Assembly (NCBI RefSeq): GCF_023612255.1
Contig: NZ_CP063231.1
Location: 4,235,255 to 4,299,254, forward strand
From: Luteibacter flocculans
Lineage (GTDB): Bacteria > Pseudomonadota > Gammaproteobacteria > Xanthomonadales > Rhodanobacteraceae
DNA: 64,000 nucleotides
Reading direction: 5' to 3'
Part shown: piece by piece, positions 27,229 to 35,902 of the stretch
Layout of the letters: every line of letters begins with the position of its first letter
Numbering within the stretch: the first letter of the stretch is position 1
Made by a program: the position numbers and the translations under genes
Notes under the pieces: model-generated
Seen by the model: the letters and a program-made list of their open reading frames with translations, nothing else
What the model was told of the DNA's origin: nothing
Database searches by the model: none

Positions 27229-27866
27229 GCGACACCCCCTGCGACATCGGCGATGGCATCGTGGATGTTGGAATACGCGCCGCAGCGGCAGATATTGCCG
27301 CTCATGCGCTCGCGCACTTCCATGCGGCTTACCCGTGCCTTCGCGGACAGGTCTTCCGTTACGTGGCTGGGAATATCGCGTTGGATTTCGTCGAGCACCG
27401 CCACCGCTGAGCAGATCTGCCCCGGCGTGCAGTAGCCACACTGGTAGCCATCGTGCTTTACGAAGGCCGCCTGCATGGGATGCAGCTTGTCCGGTGTGCC
27501 GAGGCCTTCGATGGTGGTTACCTTGGCATCCAGGTGCATGACGGCGAGCGTCAGGCAGCTGTTGATGCGACGCCCATCCACGATCACTGTGCATGCCCCG
27601 CACTGACCGTGATCACAGCCTTTCTTTGTGCCGGTCAGGTGCAGGTGCTCACGCAGCGCATCGAGCAGCGTGGTACGCGTATCGAGCGACAGTTCCTGCG
27701 CCTTGCCGTTGACCTCAAGCGCCACCTTGGCTTCCACCGGCTGTCGCGGCGTCTCGACAGCGGCCTGCGCGGCGACGAGCCGCGGCACCGCCATGGCCGT
27801 CATCGACATGGCGCCCATCTTGAGGACGTCACGTCGGGTGAATTTCCATTCGTTGGATGAATTCAT
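27225..27866 (-). CDS. paoA: Tat-exported 2Fe-2S subunit of PaoA-type aldehyde oxidoreductase
   Basis: 213 residues. A Tat signal ([12 protein letters not shown], hydrophobic stretch, cut near VAAQA) directs the complex to the periplasm. Ferredoxin-type cysteines are in [18 protein letters not shown] and SCLT, the second cluster in [12 protein letters not shown] and NICRCGAY. It heads the paoABC operon and has the only export signal, so the other two subunits probably travel with it. The ATG at 27866 is preferred because the Tat motif directly follows. Confidence 0.94.
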   Translation of the reverse strand: MNSSNEWKFTRRDVLKMGAMSMTAMAVPRLVAAQAAVETPRQPVEAKVALEVNGKAQELSLDTRTTLLDALREHLHLTGTKKGCDHGQCGACTVIVDGRRINSCLTLAVMHLDAKVTTIEGLGTPDKLHPMQAAFVKHDGYQCGYCTPGQICSAVAVLDEIQRDIPSHVTEDLSAKARVSRMEVRERMSGNICRCGAYSNIHDAIADVAGGVA

Positions 27867-27961
27867 GATCGGCCTCCGGAGCGGCCAACCATCGCGGGAG
27901 CCCCGTGAAGCGCCAGCGAAGACCTTGCGAATCACCCGTTGGGGCGAGCGGATGCCCACGC

Positions 27962-29698
27962 CTACATGCGCTTGGGTATCGCTATGCCAAGGAGGTACAG
28001 CGCTCGCGACAGCACGTGTCGCGCGAGCATGCACAGCGTCAACCGCGAGGCTCGTACCTTCGCGTCATCGCTCCCCAGGACGGGGCATTCGCCGTAGAAG
28101 CGGCTGAAGGCCTGGGCGAGCGCGAAGGCCATTTCGGCGAGTTCGTTCGGTGCGTAATTCGCGGCCGCCGACCCAGCCACCTCGGGCAGTCGTGCGCAAA
28201 GCAGTACCAACGAGCGCTCGGCGGGTTCGACGACAAACACGGGTCCGGGCGATATCCCCTGCGCGTCGGCCTTCTCCAGAATCGAACCGATCCGGACGCA
28301 GGCATATTGCACATACGGACCGGTACGCCCCTCGAACGAAACCATCCGCTCCGGATCGAACACGTAGCCCGAAGTGCGGTAGGTCGAAAGATCGGCAAAC
28401 TTCACCGCACCGACGCCGATGGCTTCGGCGGCGTCCTCGCCAGTATCGTCACCGCGCCGTTCCCGGGCACGTTCGACTGCATCGGCCAGCAGCTCGCCGA
28501 GACGGGCCACGCCGCCATCGCGTGTCTTGTACGGTTTGCCGTCAGGACCATTGACGGTACCGAAACCGACGTGCACCAGTGCCATGCCGTCCGCATAACC
28601 TGCCTTCCTGGCAGCACGGAAGACCTGCTCGAAGTGCAGCGACTGGCGTTGGTCCACGACGTAGACAATGCGCTGCGGCGCAAGGCGCCGTTGCCGATCG
28701 AGGATCGTGGCGAGATCGGTCGTCGCATACAGCGCCGCACCATCCGACTTCGCGAGCAGCAGGGGCGGCACGGGTGCGTCGTCGCCCGGCTCGGCAACCT
28801 CCACCACAAGCGCTCCTTCGCTGGGCTTGGCGATCCCGCGCGCCAGCAGGTCGTCGATCATCGGCGGAATCAACGGCTGCGCGAGGCTTTCGCCATGGAG
28901 TTCGTCGAAATGTGCATCGAGCAAGGCGAAATCGCGACGCTGGGCATCCAACGACACCCGCCGGATGACTTCCCACAACGCCACCGACGCGGTATCGCCC
29001 GCCTGCAACCGCGCCGTGGCCGCCCGTGCCAGCGCCATGCGCTCCGCATCGGCCTTGCAGGCAGCAGCCACCCGCGGGTAGATCGATTGCAACTGGTCCA
29101 TGTCGAACGGTGGCGCATCGCGCCACGCGCCGGGTACCGCAAGCTCAGGCCAGAGCAGCGGCAGCTCGGAAATCAGCATGCCCATCTGCAAGCCCCAATC
29201 GCCGAGGTGCACGTCGGAGATCACGTCGTGACCGAGCGCCACCAGGATGCGCCGAAGGCTCTCGCCGATCACGAGCGAACGCAGATGGCCGACATGCAGC
29301 GGCTTGGCGACGTTCGGACCACCGAAGTCGATGACGATGCGTTCGCGTGGCTGGGCGACGAGTCCCGCACCGGCATCCGCCAGTTGTCGCTGCGCGGCTT
29401 CGGCAAGCAGGCGCGCCGAAAGCCGGAGGTTGATGAACCCTGGTCCGGCGATGTCCACGCTGGCGAAGGCCGGTTGACGCCGCAGTCGTGCGGCAACCTC
29501 TTCTGCCAGCTCGCGCGGCGGTCGCTTCAATGAGGCCGCCAACGGCATGATCGCGTTGCATTGCAGGTCGGCCAGGTCCGGGCGCTGAGCGGGTACGGCG
29601 CGCACGCCATGGGTATCCAGACCGGCGTCGGCAAAAGCGCTCACGAGCCATTGCTCGACCTGGGATATCAGCGTGGTGGGCCCGTTGGGCATCGTCAT
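27962..29698 (-). CDS. argS: Arginyl-tRNA synthetase
   Basis: 578-residue class I synthetase charging tRNA-Arg. The N-terminal ArgRS-specific Add1 domain (about 9-100), the ATP-binding HVGH at 135-138 (NVAKPLHVGHLRS), the GTVNGPDGKPYKTRDGG block in the KMSKS position (ArgRS often lacks a canonical KMSKS), and the C-terminal anticodon-binding DALR domain ending in LLGIAIPKRM are all present. AAGGACAAGG precedes the ATG. Whether this is the only argS cannot be told here. Confidence 0.96.
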   Translation of the reverse strand: MTMPNGPTTLISQVEQWLVSAFADAGLDTHGVRAVPAQRPDLADLQCNAIMPLAASLKRPPRELAEEVAARLRRQPAFASVDIAGPGFINLRLSARLLAEAAQRQLADAGAGLVAQPRERIVIDFGGPNVAKPLHVGHLRSLVIGESLRRILVALGHDVISDVHLGDWGLQMGMLISELPLLWPELAVPGAWRDAPPFDMDQLQSIYPRVAAACKADAERMALARAATARLQAGDTASVALWEVIRRVSLDAQRRDFALLDAHFDELHGESLAQPLIPPMIDDLLARGIAKPSEGALVVEVAEPGDDAPVPPLLLAKSDGAALYATTDLATILDRQRRLAPQRIVYVVDQRQSLHFEQVFRAARKAGYADGMALVHVGFGTVNGPDGKPYKTRDGGVARLGELLADAVERARERRGDDTGEDAAEAIGVGAVKFADLSTYRTSGYVFDPERMVSFEGRTGPYVQYACVRIGSILEKADAQGISPGPVFVVEPAERSLVLLCARLPEVAGSAAANYAPNELAEMAFALAQAFSRFYGECPVLGSDDAKVRASRLTLCMLARHVLSRALYLLGIAIPKRM

Positions 29699-29774
29699 CC
29701 TTGTCCTTCATTCGCACCGTCGGTGCGCATCGATCCACGTTACGGGTTGGCACGAGACAAGGCAATTGGCGCGC

Positions 29775-31133
29775 CTATTCGAGCAGGCGGTTGATCTCCT
29801 GCACGTCCTGCAGCGACGCGGCCCCCACCGTGCGCTTGAGCAGCAGCTTGTTGAGGATGAACTGGTGGCGCAGCGCGGTGTACTGGCTGCGGATTTCCGC
29901 CAGCGTGCGGATCGCGACGACCACGTTGGTGAGGCTCTGCGTACCGATGTCGTAGCCCGCGCGCATCGATGCCAGCGCCTTCCTCGCGGCATCGACCGCC
30001 TTGCGAGCGTCGTTGACCTGTTCGATGCCGGCTACCACGAGGTTGAAATAGTTGAAGGCATCGCGCGCCGTCTGCCGGCGAACCGTTTCCAGTTCGCCCT
30101 GGTCCGCGTCACGTTGATGGATAGCCTGGCGAACCTGCGATTGTGTCAGGCCGCCGCTGAACAAGGGCACGGCCAGCACGAGGCCGACGGTCGTGCTCCC
30201 GGGTCCGTAGCTCGCGCTACCCGGCACCCGATTCGACCACGCGCCCGCCTTGTCGTAACCCACGGCGAGATTGAGGGTGGGCAAGTGACCGGCCCGTGCG
30301 GCGGTGAGCGAATGCTCGTCCGCACTGACCAGACGGCTCGCGGCCAGCACGGAAGGGTTCTGATGCATCGCCTGATCCACCCACGCGTTGGCGTCCCCCG
30401 GCGACGGCAGTTCCATCGGGAGGTCTTCGCGCAGCACCTTGAGCGTGCCCGGTTCCTTTCCCGTCAGTTGCTGCAGTGCTCGGCGCGCGTCCTTCAATGC
30501 GTTTTCCGCATCCACACGGGACGACTTGATGTACAGGTAGTACGCCTGCGACTGGGTCAAATCGGCCTCGGGAGCAAGGCCCTGCTGGAACAAGGTAGTC
30601 GCCTGGTCGTACTGCTGCTTGTATGCGTCTTCATACGACCGGAACACTTCGACCTGGTCCTGAGCGACGAGCACGTTGAAGTACGCGCTGGTGGTACGGA
30701 CATAGAGGTTCTGCAATTCGCCTTCGTACGTGGCGTCCTGCGCCTCGGCCGTGAGTTTGGCCTGCCGTTCGCGCGCGAACTTGGACAGGTCGAGCACCGT
30801 CTGGTCGAGCGTCAGGGTGAGATCGCGCTGGCGACTGTGCCCCGGACCGTTGGTCGTCGATGACGAGGTGCCGTCGTTGACCACACCCGTATTGCCCGGA
30901 TGGAACTGCTGCAGGCTCAGCCCGGCCGACAACTGCGGAAGCAGCGATGCACGCGCCTGCGGCACGCCTTCGGCCACCACCAGACGCTGCGCATCGGCGG
31001 TGGCGAGCACCGGATCGTTCGCTACCGCGAGGCGATAGATGTCCATGAGGTCTTCTGCGGTGGCGATGCCCGGGACGCATGCGATTGCTGCGAACCACCA
31101 TGCCAGACGAACCGCTAACTTCCCCTTTTGCAT
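29775..31133 (-). CDS. TolC-family outer-membrane efflux protein
   Basis: 452 residues with a signal peptide ending GIATA. Two outer-membrane efflux protein repeats are seen: DLMDIYRLAVANDPVLATADAQR with ARASLLPQLSAG, then DEHSLTAARAGHLPTLNLAVGYD and a second half with heptad-rich helices, typical of a 12-stranded trimeric TolC channel. It would serve as the outer-membrane duct for type I secretion or RND/ABC efflux. No pump or adaptor gene adjoins it, so it likely works with partners encoded elsewhere. Confidence 0.93.
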   Translation of the reverse strand: MQKGKLAVRLAWWFAAIACVPGIATAEDLMDIYRLAVANDPVLATADAQRLVVAEGVPQARASLLPQLSAGLSLQQFHPGNTGVVNDGTSSSTTNGPGHSRQRDLTLTLDQTVLDLSKFARERQAKLTAEAQDATYEGELQNLYVRTTSAYFNVLVAQDQVEVFRSYEDAYKQQYDQATTLFQQGLAPEADLTQSQAYYLYIKSSRVDAENALKDARRALQQLTGKEPGTLKVLREDLPMELPSPGDANAWVDQAMHQNPSVLAASRLVSADEHSLTAARAGHLPTLNLAVGYDKAGAWSNRVPGSASYGPGSTTVGLVLAVPLFSGGLTQSQVRQAIHQRDADQGELETVRRQTARDAFNYFNLVVAGIEQVNDARKAVDAARKALASMRAGYDIGTQSLTNVVVAIRTLAEIRSQYTALRHQFILNKLLLKRTVGAASLQDVQEINRLLE

Positions 31134-31256
31134 GTCCGCCCCTGCGTACGGTGATGATGATGCAGGGCGGATCAGCAAGAAGCATGCCGTGTCAGCGGCT
31201 CCATGGAGACGCCTGTTTTGCGGCGCCTGGGCTCAGCGGCGCGGCGACCCGATGTT

Positions 31257-31284
31257 CGCGGACGGAGGCCATGGCCTGTCCGCG
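31257..31284 (-). terminator. Hairpin after DUF6249-like gene
   Basis: CGCGGAC/GTCCGCG arms enclose a second palindrome AGGCCATGGCCT, making a long GC-rich hairpin 25 bp beyond the small membrane protein stop. No U-tract is visible, so termination is only suggested. Confidence 0.35.
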
Positions 31285-31308
31285 GACGGTCGGGCCGGAC
31301 ACCCGCGG

Positions 31309-31638
31309 TCACGCCTTGGGAAGGCGATCGATCGCGTAGTAGAGGAGATTTCCCAGCCCCGTGGCGGCGAGCAGGATGGCGATCACCCCCGGTGTCACGT
31401 TGTCCACGCCCATCCATTGGATGATCCCGAAGCCGCCGCCGAGGATCGCCAGCACGCAGCCCCAGTGCAATGAAGCGTTACGTCGGCGCATGGTCTCGCC
31501 TTCGAGCAGCGACCGCACCATGTCCTCCGAGCCGCGCGATTCCACGATCTTTCGGCGCGCATAGGCATCGACGACGACTTTCAGGCTATAGGCAATGCAG
31601 ATGAAAAGACTGATTGGAACGAGGACTTCGGGATGCAT
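31309..31638 (-). CDS. Small membrane protein (DUF6249-like)
   Basis: 109 residues with three hydrophobic segments: about 4-22 (VLVPISLFICIAYSLKVVV), 60-78 (LHWGCVLAILGGGFGIIQW) and 84-102 (TPGVIAILLAATGLGNLLYY), separated by a charged loop RRKIVESRGSEDMVRSLLEGETMRRR. It resembles DUF6249 proteins, which in xanthomonads accompany a sigma factor and a second small membrane protein. It is divergent from that sigma factor here. It may be a target or a modulator of it; function not known. Confidence 0.75.
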   Translation of the reverse strand: MHPEVLVPISLFICIAYSLKVVVDAYARRKIVESRGSEDMVRSLLEGETMRRRNASLHWGCVLAILGGGFGIIQWMGVDNVTPGVIAILLAATGLGNLLYYAIDRLPKA

Positions 31639-31739
31639 GACGGAACTCCGGTGGTTTGAGCATGGAGATACGCTGCCGGGCGAACCGGTTGCAGAACGTC
31701 GTTGCAACCGTTTCTTACCCGCCCGTATCTTCAGGAGAC

Positions 31740-32336
31740 ATGGCCACTCCGCTCGACTCCCTCGATGCGCTTGAAGCGGACCGGGCACTCGTCTCTGCCG
31801 TGCTCGCCCGCGAGCCGTGGGCGTTCAACCAACTCGTGCGCCAGTACCAGGGACTGGTCTGGCACGTGGTGGACCGCATGGTGCGCCATCCGGATGACAC
31901 CCGGGAACTGTGCCAGGACGTGTTTCTTCGCGTCCATCGCTCCGTCCACCAGTACCGTGGCGAGAGTGCGTTGAAATCATGGATCGCACAGGTGGCGTAC
32001 TCGGTGGCGCTGCGTCATCTGGAACGGAAACGCATCCCGATCATGGAAGAGGTGGGCGACGACGATGCGAGCCCAATGGCCGAGCGCGTGGCGGACGGAT
32101 TCGACCTGGAGGCCGCGATGGTGAACGAAGAATCTGCCCGCCATCTCCATGCCGCCATGGCGGCGTTGCCACCGCTGCAGCGCACGTTGCTCACGCTGTA
32201 CCATCTCGAAGAGATGCCGATCGGCGACATGGCCCTCGTGACGGGCCTTGCCGAAGGCACTATCAAGAGCCATCTTTTCCGCAGCCGCAAGCGTTTGCGT
32301 GCCATCCTCGAAACGCGCATGGGAGTGCCGGCATGA
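31740..32336 (+). CDS. ECF-type sigma-70 factor
   Basis: 198 residues. Region 2 is at about 15-85 (RQYQGLVWHVVDRMVRHPDDTRELCQDVFLRV split around the core-binding helix) and region 4 at about 130-185 (LPPLQRTLLTLYHLEEMPIGDMALVTGLAEGTIKSHLFRSRKRL). AGGAGA stands before the ATG at 31740. The stop overlaps the start of a two-helix membrane protein by ATGA, a usual sigma/anti-sigma arrangement. It likely directs a small envelope or stress regulon including its own operon. Confidence 0.93.
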   Translation: MATPLDSLDALEADRALVSAVLAREPWAFNQLVRQYQGLVWHVVDRMVRHPDDTRELCQDVFLRVHRSVHQYRGESALKSWIAQVAYSVALRHLERKRIPIMEEVGDDDASPMAERVADGFDLEAAMVNEESARHLHAAMAALPPLQRTLLTLYHLEEMPIGDMALVTGLAEGTIKSHLFRSRKRLRAILETRMGVPA

Positions 32337-32749
32337 ACCGCCACGAGCCACCGATCGACGAGACTGAATGGGCCGCGCAGGAACGTGGCCTGCGTGCCGC
32401 ACGCACCGGCACGCATCACGCCATGGATCCCAGCAGCGAGAGTTACCGCGCGCTTGCCGATGCCCTGGCGTCTGCACCCATCGCCGAGCCACCTGCAGGC
32501 TTTGCTGCCAGCGTGGCGGCGCGCATCGCGCACGACGATGCGCGCTTCGAACGGGGCCTCTCGCGTGTTCTCGCAGGTCTGTTCATCACCGCACTCGTCG
32601 TGGTCGCCTCGATCTACGGCGGGGAATGCCTCGATCTGCTGGCAGGTCGCTGGGGTAGCGGCGCGACCGGTCTGGTCATGGCCGGCCTGAGTTGCCTTGC
32701 GCTTACCTGGACCATGGCACGCCTGTGGGAGCGCACTCGTCCCGGTTGA
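32333..32749 (+). CDS. Putative membrane anti-sigma partner (two-TM protein)
   Basis: 138 residues coupled to the sigma factor by ATGA. The cytoplasmic N-terminal 80 residues are charged (ETEWAAQERGLRAARTG; ARIAHDDARFERGLSRV) and are followed by two membrane helices, about 79-97 and 106-126, ending in the basic WERTRPG. No ZAS zinc motif (HxxxCxxC) is visible, so this would be a non-zinc anti-sigma factor or regulatory partner. The role is inferred from coupling and topology. Confidence 0.8.
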   Translation: MNRHEPPIDETEWAAQERGLRAARTGTHHAMDPSSESYRALADALASAPIAEPPAGFAASVAARIAHDDARFERGLSRVLAGLFITALVVVASIYGGECLDLLAGRWGSGATGLVMAGLSCLALTWTMARLWERTRPG

Positions 32750-32933
32750 GGGTGCACCTAGTGGCGTCGCAGAGGATGGCCCTCTATTTCCGTCATCGAA
32801 AGACAGTAGCCGATTTCGACAAGACGACGACACCAGGCATCGGTGGTATGTCTCCTCTGCCGTGCTGCAGTCAGCAGCGCCGGCTGTGAGACTATGAAGT
32901 ACGTCACCGACGTACGCGACCCGAGGCCCTGCC

Positions 32934-33431
32934 ATGACCGATTCCAAGCCTGTCCTTGTCGAAACCACCGGCACCGAGGGCTACCAGGTGCGCATTGCCG
33001 CGCAAGGACCGAGCTTCTTTGCCGATGAACCCATCGACCTCGGTGGATCGGCAAGCGGACCCACGCCGTATGAATTGCTGAGTGGCGCCCTGGGTGCATG
33101 CACCGCGATGACCATGCAGATGTATGCACGCAGAAAGAAGTTGCCTGTGTCGGGAATCCACGTCGCCGTTTCGCATAGCCGGGATGCAAGCACAGGGCGC
33201 GACCGCTTCGATCGACAGGTCTATGTGGAGGGCACACTCGATGCGGACCAATGGGAGCGCTTGATGGACATCGCCGATCGCTGCCCCGTGGGCAAGACCC
33301 TCGCTGCCGGCGCCGAGATCACCACGCAACGCGTGGCGTCGCTGCCGGGGCATGCACACGAACCACCGCGGGATCGCATCCATGAACCCGCCATGGCGAA
33401 GGTGTGCGACGAATTCGATCAGACAGGCTGA
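32934..33431 (+). CDS. OsmC-family peroxiredoxin-like protein
   Basis: 165 residues. The OsmC/Ohr fold is shown by GPTPYELLSGALGACTAM with the peroxidatic-type Cys56 and DRCPVGKTL with the resolving-type Cys117. It should reduce organic hydroperoxides in the cytoplasm, using lipoylated or thiol partners. The C-terminal 30 residues (from LPGHAHEPPRDR) extend beyond the core and look disordered. It follows a 184-bp gap without recognisable features after the anti-sigma gene. Confidence 0.9.
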   Translation: MTDSKPVLVETTGTEGYQVRIAAQGPSFFADEPIDLGGSASGPTPYELLSGALGACTAMTMQMYARRKKLPVSGIHVAVSHSRDASTGRDRFDRQVYVEGTLDADQWERLMDIADRCPVGKTLAAGAEITTQRVASLPGHAHEPPRDRIHEPAMAKVCDEFDQTG

Positions 33432-33490
33432 TCGTTACATCGCTGCCGACAGCCGAACACCCAAGCTGGAGACCACGCGTGGAACCACGA

Positions 33491-34255
33491 ATGCGATATG
33501 TCCTGATGGCCGCCGCGTTGGCTGCGGCTGCGTCGACGACGACACAGGCACAGAGCGACCCCAAAGCCACTGAGCAATGGCAGCCGGTGCCGAAGGTCGT
33601 CACGCCGGGACACACCGACGATGCACCGCCGTCGGACGCGACCGTCCTATTTGACGGCCGCAATCTCGACCCATGGGAATCGTCGAAGGATCACTCCCCC
33701 GCGCGATGGAACGTGCATGACGGCGTTGTGACCGTGAACAAGACCGCGGGCAACATCCAGACGAAGGAACACTTCCGGAACTACCAGCTCCATCTGGAGT
33801 GGCGCGTGCCGAAGAACATTACCGGCGAAGGCCAGGAACGCGGCAACAGCGGCGTGTTCCTCGTCTCTACCGGCCCTGGGGATGAAGGTTACGAGATCCA
33901 GATCATGGACTCATGGAAGAACGACACCTACGTCAACGGGCAAGCGGCCAGCGTGTACAAACAGGCCGCCCCCTTGGTGAACGCCATGCGTCCGCCTGGC
34001 GAATGGCAGACCTACGACATCCTCTGGACCGCACCCGTTTTCTCGACCGACGGCAAGCTCATCTCACCCGCCTACGTGACGCTCCTGCACAACGGCATCG
34101 TCGTCCAGAATCACACGCAACTCGCCGGTGAAACGCTACATGTCGGCAAGCCCTCGTATGCGCCGTACGCAGACGCACCCATCAAGCTACAAGCGCACGG
34201 CGATCGGTCTCCACCGATCAGCTTTCGCAATATCTGGGTGAGGCGGTTGGATTGA
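33491..34255 (+). CDS. Secreted DUF1080 (3-keto-disaccharide hydrolase-like) protein
   Basis: 254 residues with a signal peptide (MRYVLMAAALAAAASTTTQA). The DUF1080/3-keto-disaccharide hydrolase domain is a concanavalin-like jelly roll: LFDGRNLDPWESS, FRNYQLHLEWRVPKN, RGNSGVFLV, YEIQIMDSW and the closing PISFRNIWVRRL. Family members cleave or bind 3-keto-glycosides in the periplasm. The ATG at 33491 is chosen because the signal peptide starts there. No keto-sugar dehydrogenase is nearby. Confidence 0.9.
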   Translation: MRYVLMAAALAAAASTTTQAQSDPKATEQWQPVPKVVTPGHTDDAPPSDATVLFDGRNLDPWESSKDHSPARWNVHDGVVTVNKTAGNIQTKEHFRNYQLHLEWRVPKNITGEGQERGNSGVFLVSTGPGDEGYEIQIMDSWKNDTYVNGQAASVYKQAAPLVNAMRPPGEWQTYDILWTAPVFSTDGKLISPAYVTLLHNGIVVQNHTQLAGETLHVGKPSYAPYADAPIKLQAHGDRSPPISFRNIWVRRLD

Positions 34256-34264
34256 AGGGGACGC

Positions 34265-34299
34265 ATGCACTCCCTCGAACATAGGTCGAGGGAGTGCAT
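34265..34299. terminator. Long perfect hairpin between convergent genes
   Basis: ATGCACTCCCTCGA and TCGAGGGAGTGCAT pair over 14 bp with a 7-nt loop, 9 bp after the DUF1080 stop and 7 bp before the convergent beta-propeller remnant ends. It lacks a U-tract but its position suits a bidirectional terminator. Confidence 0.55.
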
Positions 34300-34306
34300 C
34301 AGTAGC

Positions 34307-34765
34307 TCAAGGCTGAACCGCGATAGCCGTCGGGCCGCGACCGGTAGGAACCGTCGCGATGACAGTGTTGTTCAGCAGGTTCATTACCGAAACCGTACCG
34401 TCGCCTATACTGGCGACATATCCGCGAGTGCCATGACGCGCAATCGCGATGGCGCTGGGTCCAGAACCCGTCGACACGGTCGTGATCGTCCGGCGAGTAA
34501 ACGGATTGACGACCGAAACCGAATTGGCATCGACGTTTGTCACGTAGAGCGGCACACCGATGGGACCAACCGCTGCTCCCGTCGGTCCACTGCCTGCTGG
34601 CAGTGTGGATACCACTGCATTTGTTGACGTGTCGATCACAGACGCCTGGTTGGTGTCATAGTTGGCGACGTAGAGACGTGCGCCCAACGGGCCCATGGCG
34701 ACAGCGTACGGCATCCCGTCGACGGGTATGTTGGCGGCCAGGGTATTCGTCGTTGTGTCGATCAT
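34307..34765 (-). pseudogene. 5'-truncated YncE/YVTN beta-propeller remnant
   Basis: 153 codons consisting only of YVTN-type propeller repeats: GARLYVANYDTNQASVID, GVPLYVTNVDANSVSVV and RGYVASIGDGTVSVM with about 43-residue spacing. Intact YncE-like proteins are about twice this length and have a signal peptide. Here the frame opens at MIDTTTNT in mid-repeat, has a stop seven codons upstream, and no Shine-Dalgarno. It is best read as the C-terminal remnant of a periplasmic propeller protein, with the N-terminal half deleted. It could still be expressed if a distant promoter reads through. Confidence 0.75.
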
Positions 34766-34836
34766 CCGATGGTTGGGAGCCTTCTACCCATCCGTTCCGG
34801 TGCATCTGATGCCCGCACTGCCTCCGGGAACAGCCG

Positions 34837-35280
34837 CTACGGAAAGGCGACCTTGTCGGGCGCTTTCTGGCAGTACGTATATGCCATGTCACGTAGCTTC
34901 TTCTCGCCGTCTGACCACGGCGGCATGTCACCGTCCAGATGAGTCTTGGCCCGCGCGATCAGGTCATGCTCAGCGGTGGTGCAATCGCTATATCGCGGCA
35001 CCACCGCCAGGCCGAGCACAGCGTTGTATAGCAACTTCGTCGTTCCCTTGCGGAGTTCGGCGGGGTCGTTGCTGTCAAGGGCGCTCAGCGCGATGCGAAT
35101 GCGGCCCAGGTTTTCCTGCCGTTGGTTCGTCATCGACATGGTTCCCAAGGTTCCACCGGACCAGCGCATGCCGAGCAAGATCCCCGCCATGAACAGGGTC
35201 ATCGCCAGTAGCGCCCACCCGACGTGGACAAGCCAGCGCCTCGGCTTAGGCGGAGACGGGTTGCGTATGGGCGTGGTCAT
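34837..35280 (-). CDS. Hypothetical single-pass membrane protein (147 aa)
   Basis: 147 residues with a Pro/Arg-rich cytoplasmic start (RNPSPPKPRR), one membrane helix (about 17-38, LVHVGWALLAMTLFMAGILLG) and a soluble, probably periplasmic domain containing two cysteines (YSDCTTAEHDL and YTYCQKAPD) that may form a disulphide. No family recognised. It sits alone between the propeller remnant and a DUF3617 gene, all on the minus strand. Confidence 0.7.
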   Translation of the reverse strand: MTTPIRNPSPPKPRRWLVHVGWALLAMTLFMAGILLGMRWSGGTLGTMSMTNQRQENLGRIRIALSALDSNDPAELRKGTTKLLYNAVLGLAVVPRYSDCTTAEHDLIARAKTHLDGDMPPWSDGEKKLRDMAYTYCQKAPDKVAFP

Positions 35281-35358
35281 GCGTGTCTTCCCTGTGCGAA
35301 TCGCACGGCATGGTACCAGCGTTGGCCAGGGCGACCACGCACGATGCCCGTTCCTGCA

Positions 35359-35829
35359 TCAATCCTCCGGACTGGTGCAAGCCGCGTAGCGATCCCCTTC
35401 TACCTTCGTGATCTCGCCACGGCCTTCGAGCGTGACGCTACCGGTGTAGTGCTTCGCGCTGTCGAAGTCTACGTGCGCTGAAGCTGCCGGTGCCGCCTTG
35501 CAGGTGAGCTTCCAGGCCAGAGAGGTGGTGCGGCGTTGCTGGTCTGTGGCGGTGCACTTGCCCTCCGCGGGTGTCCATGCGGCGAAGGTGGTCCAGGGAT
35601 CGGCCCCTTCGTCCACGCAATGCCATTGCACTTCCGGTGCGCCTGGCTTGCCATGGATCACATGTCGCACCTGGATCTTCCATAGTCCGGGCATGGCGCC
35701 GAAGTCACCGGCATCGGCGTGAACAGGCAGCGCGACCGTCGAGGCGGCGGCACATAGAACGGTCACGACCAGCGAGCTAGGGCTCATGGCCCTGGCCCGC
35801 CATGTGGCCGCTAAGAACTTCATCATCAT
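35359..35829 (-). CDS. Secreted DUF3617-like protein
   Basis: 156 residues with a signal peptide (to about residue 39, ALPVHADA). The remainder fits DUF3617: GLWKIQVRHVI at the N-terminus, a conserved Cys pattern (WHCVDEG, EGKCTATD, KLTCKAA, AACTSPED) and the GSVTLEGRGEITK strand. These small periplasmic proteins have no assigned function. Three successive ATG codons start the frame. It follows the phosphoesterase gene on the same strand but beyond that gene's terminator. Confidence 0.78.
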   Translation of the reverse strand: MMMKFLAATWRARAMSPSSLVVTVLCAAASTVALPVHADAGDFGAMPGLWKIQVRHVIHGKPGAPEVQWHCVDEGADPWTTFAAWTPAEGKCTATDQQRRTTSLAWKLTCKAAPAASAHVDFDSAKHYTGSVTLEGRGEITKVEGDRYAACTSPED

Positions 35830-35845
35830 CCGACTCCTTGCAAAT

Positions 35846-35876
35846 GCGAAAACCCTGCCCGCTTTCGCGGGCAGGG
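35846..35876 (-). terminator. Terminator of the phosphoesterase gene
   Basis: On the minus strand CCCTGCCCGC-GAAA-GCGGGCAGGG, a 10-bp stem with a GNRA loop, is followed by TTTTCGC. It lies 27 bp beyond the stop at 35903. Confidence 0.85.
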
Positions 35877-35902
35877 CCGGTATCGAGGCTTACCTTGAGC
35901 GA

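Noticed and set aside
15848..27866. The two molybdenum hydroxylase operons as a tandem duplication
   Set aside because: Subunit composition and motifs differ (cytochrome c partner versus FAD/4Fe-4S subunit), so they are distinct families and not recent copies.
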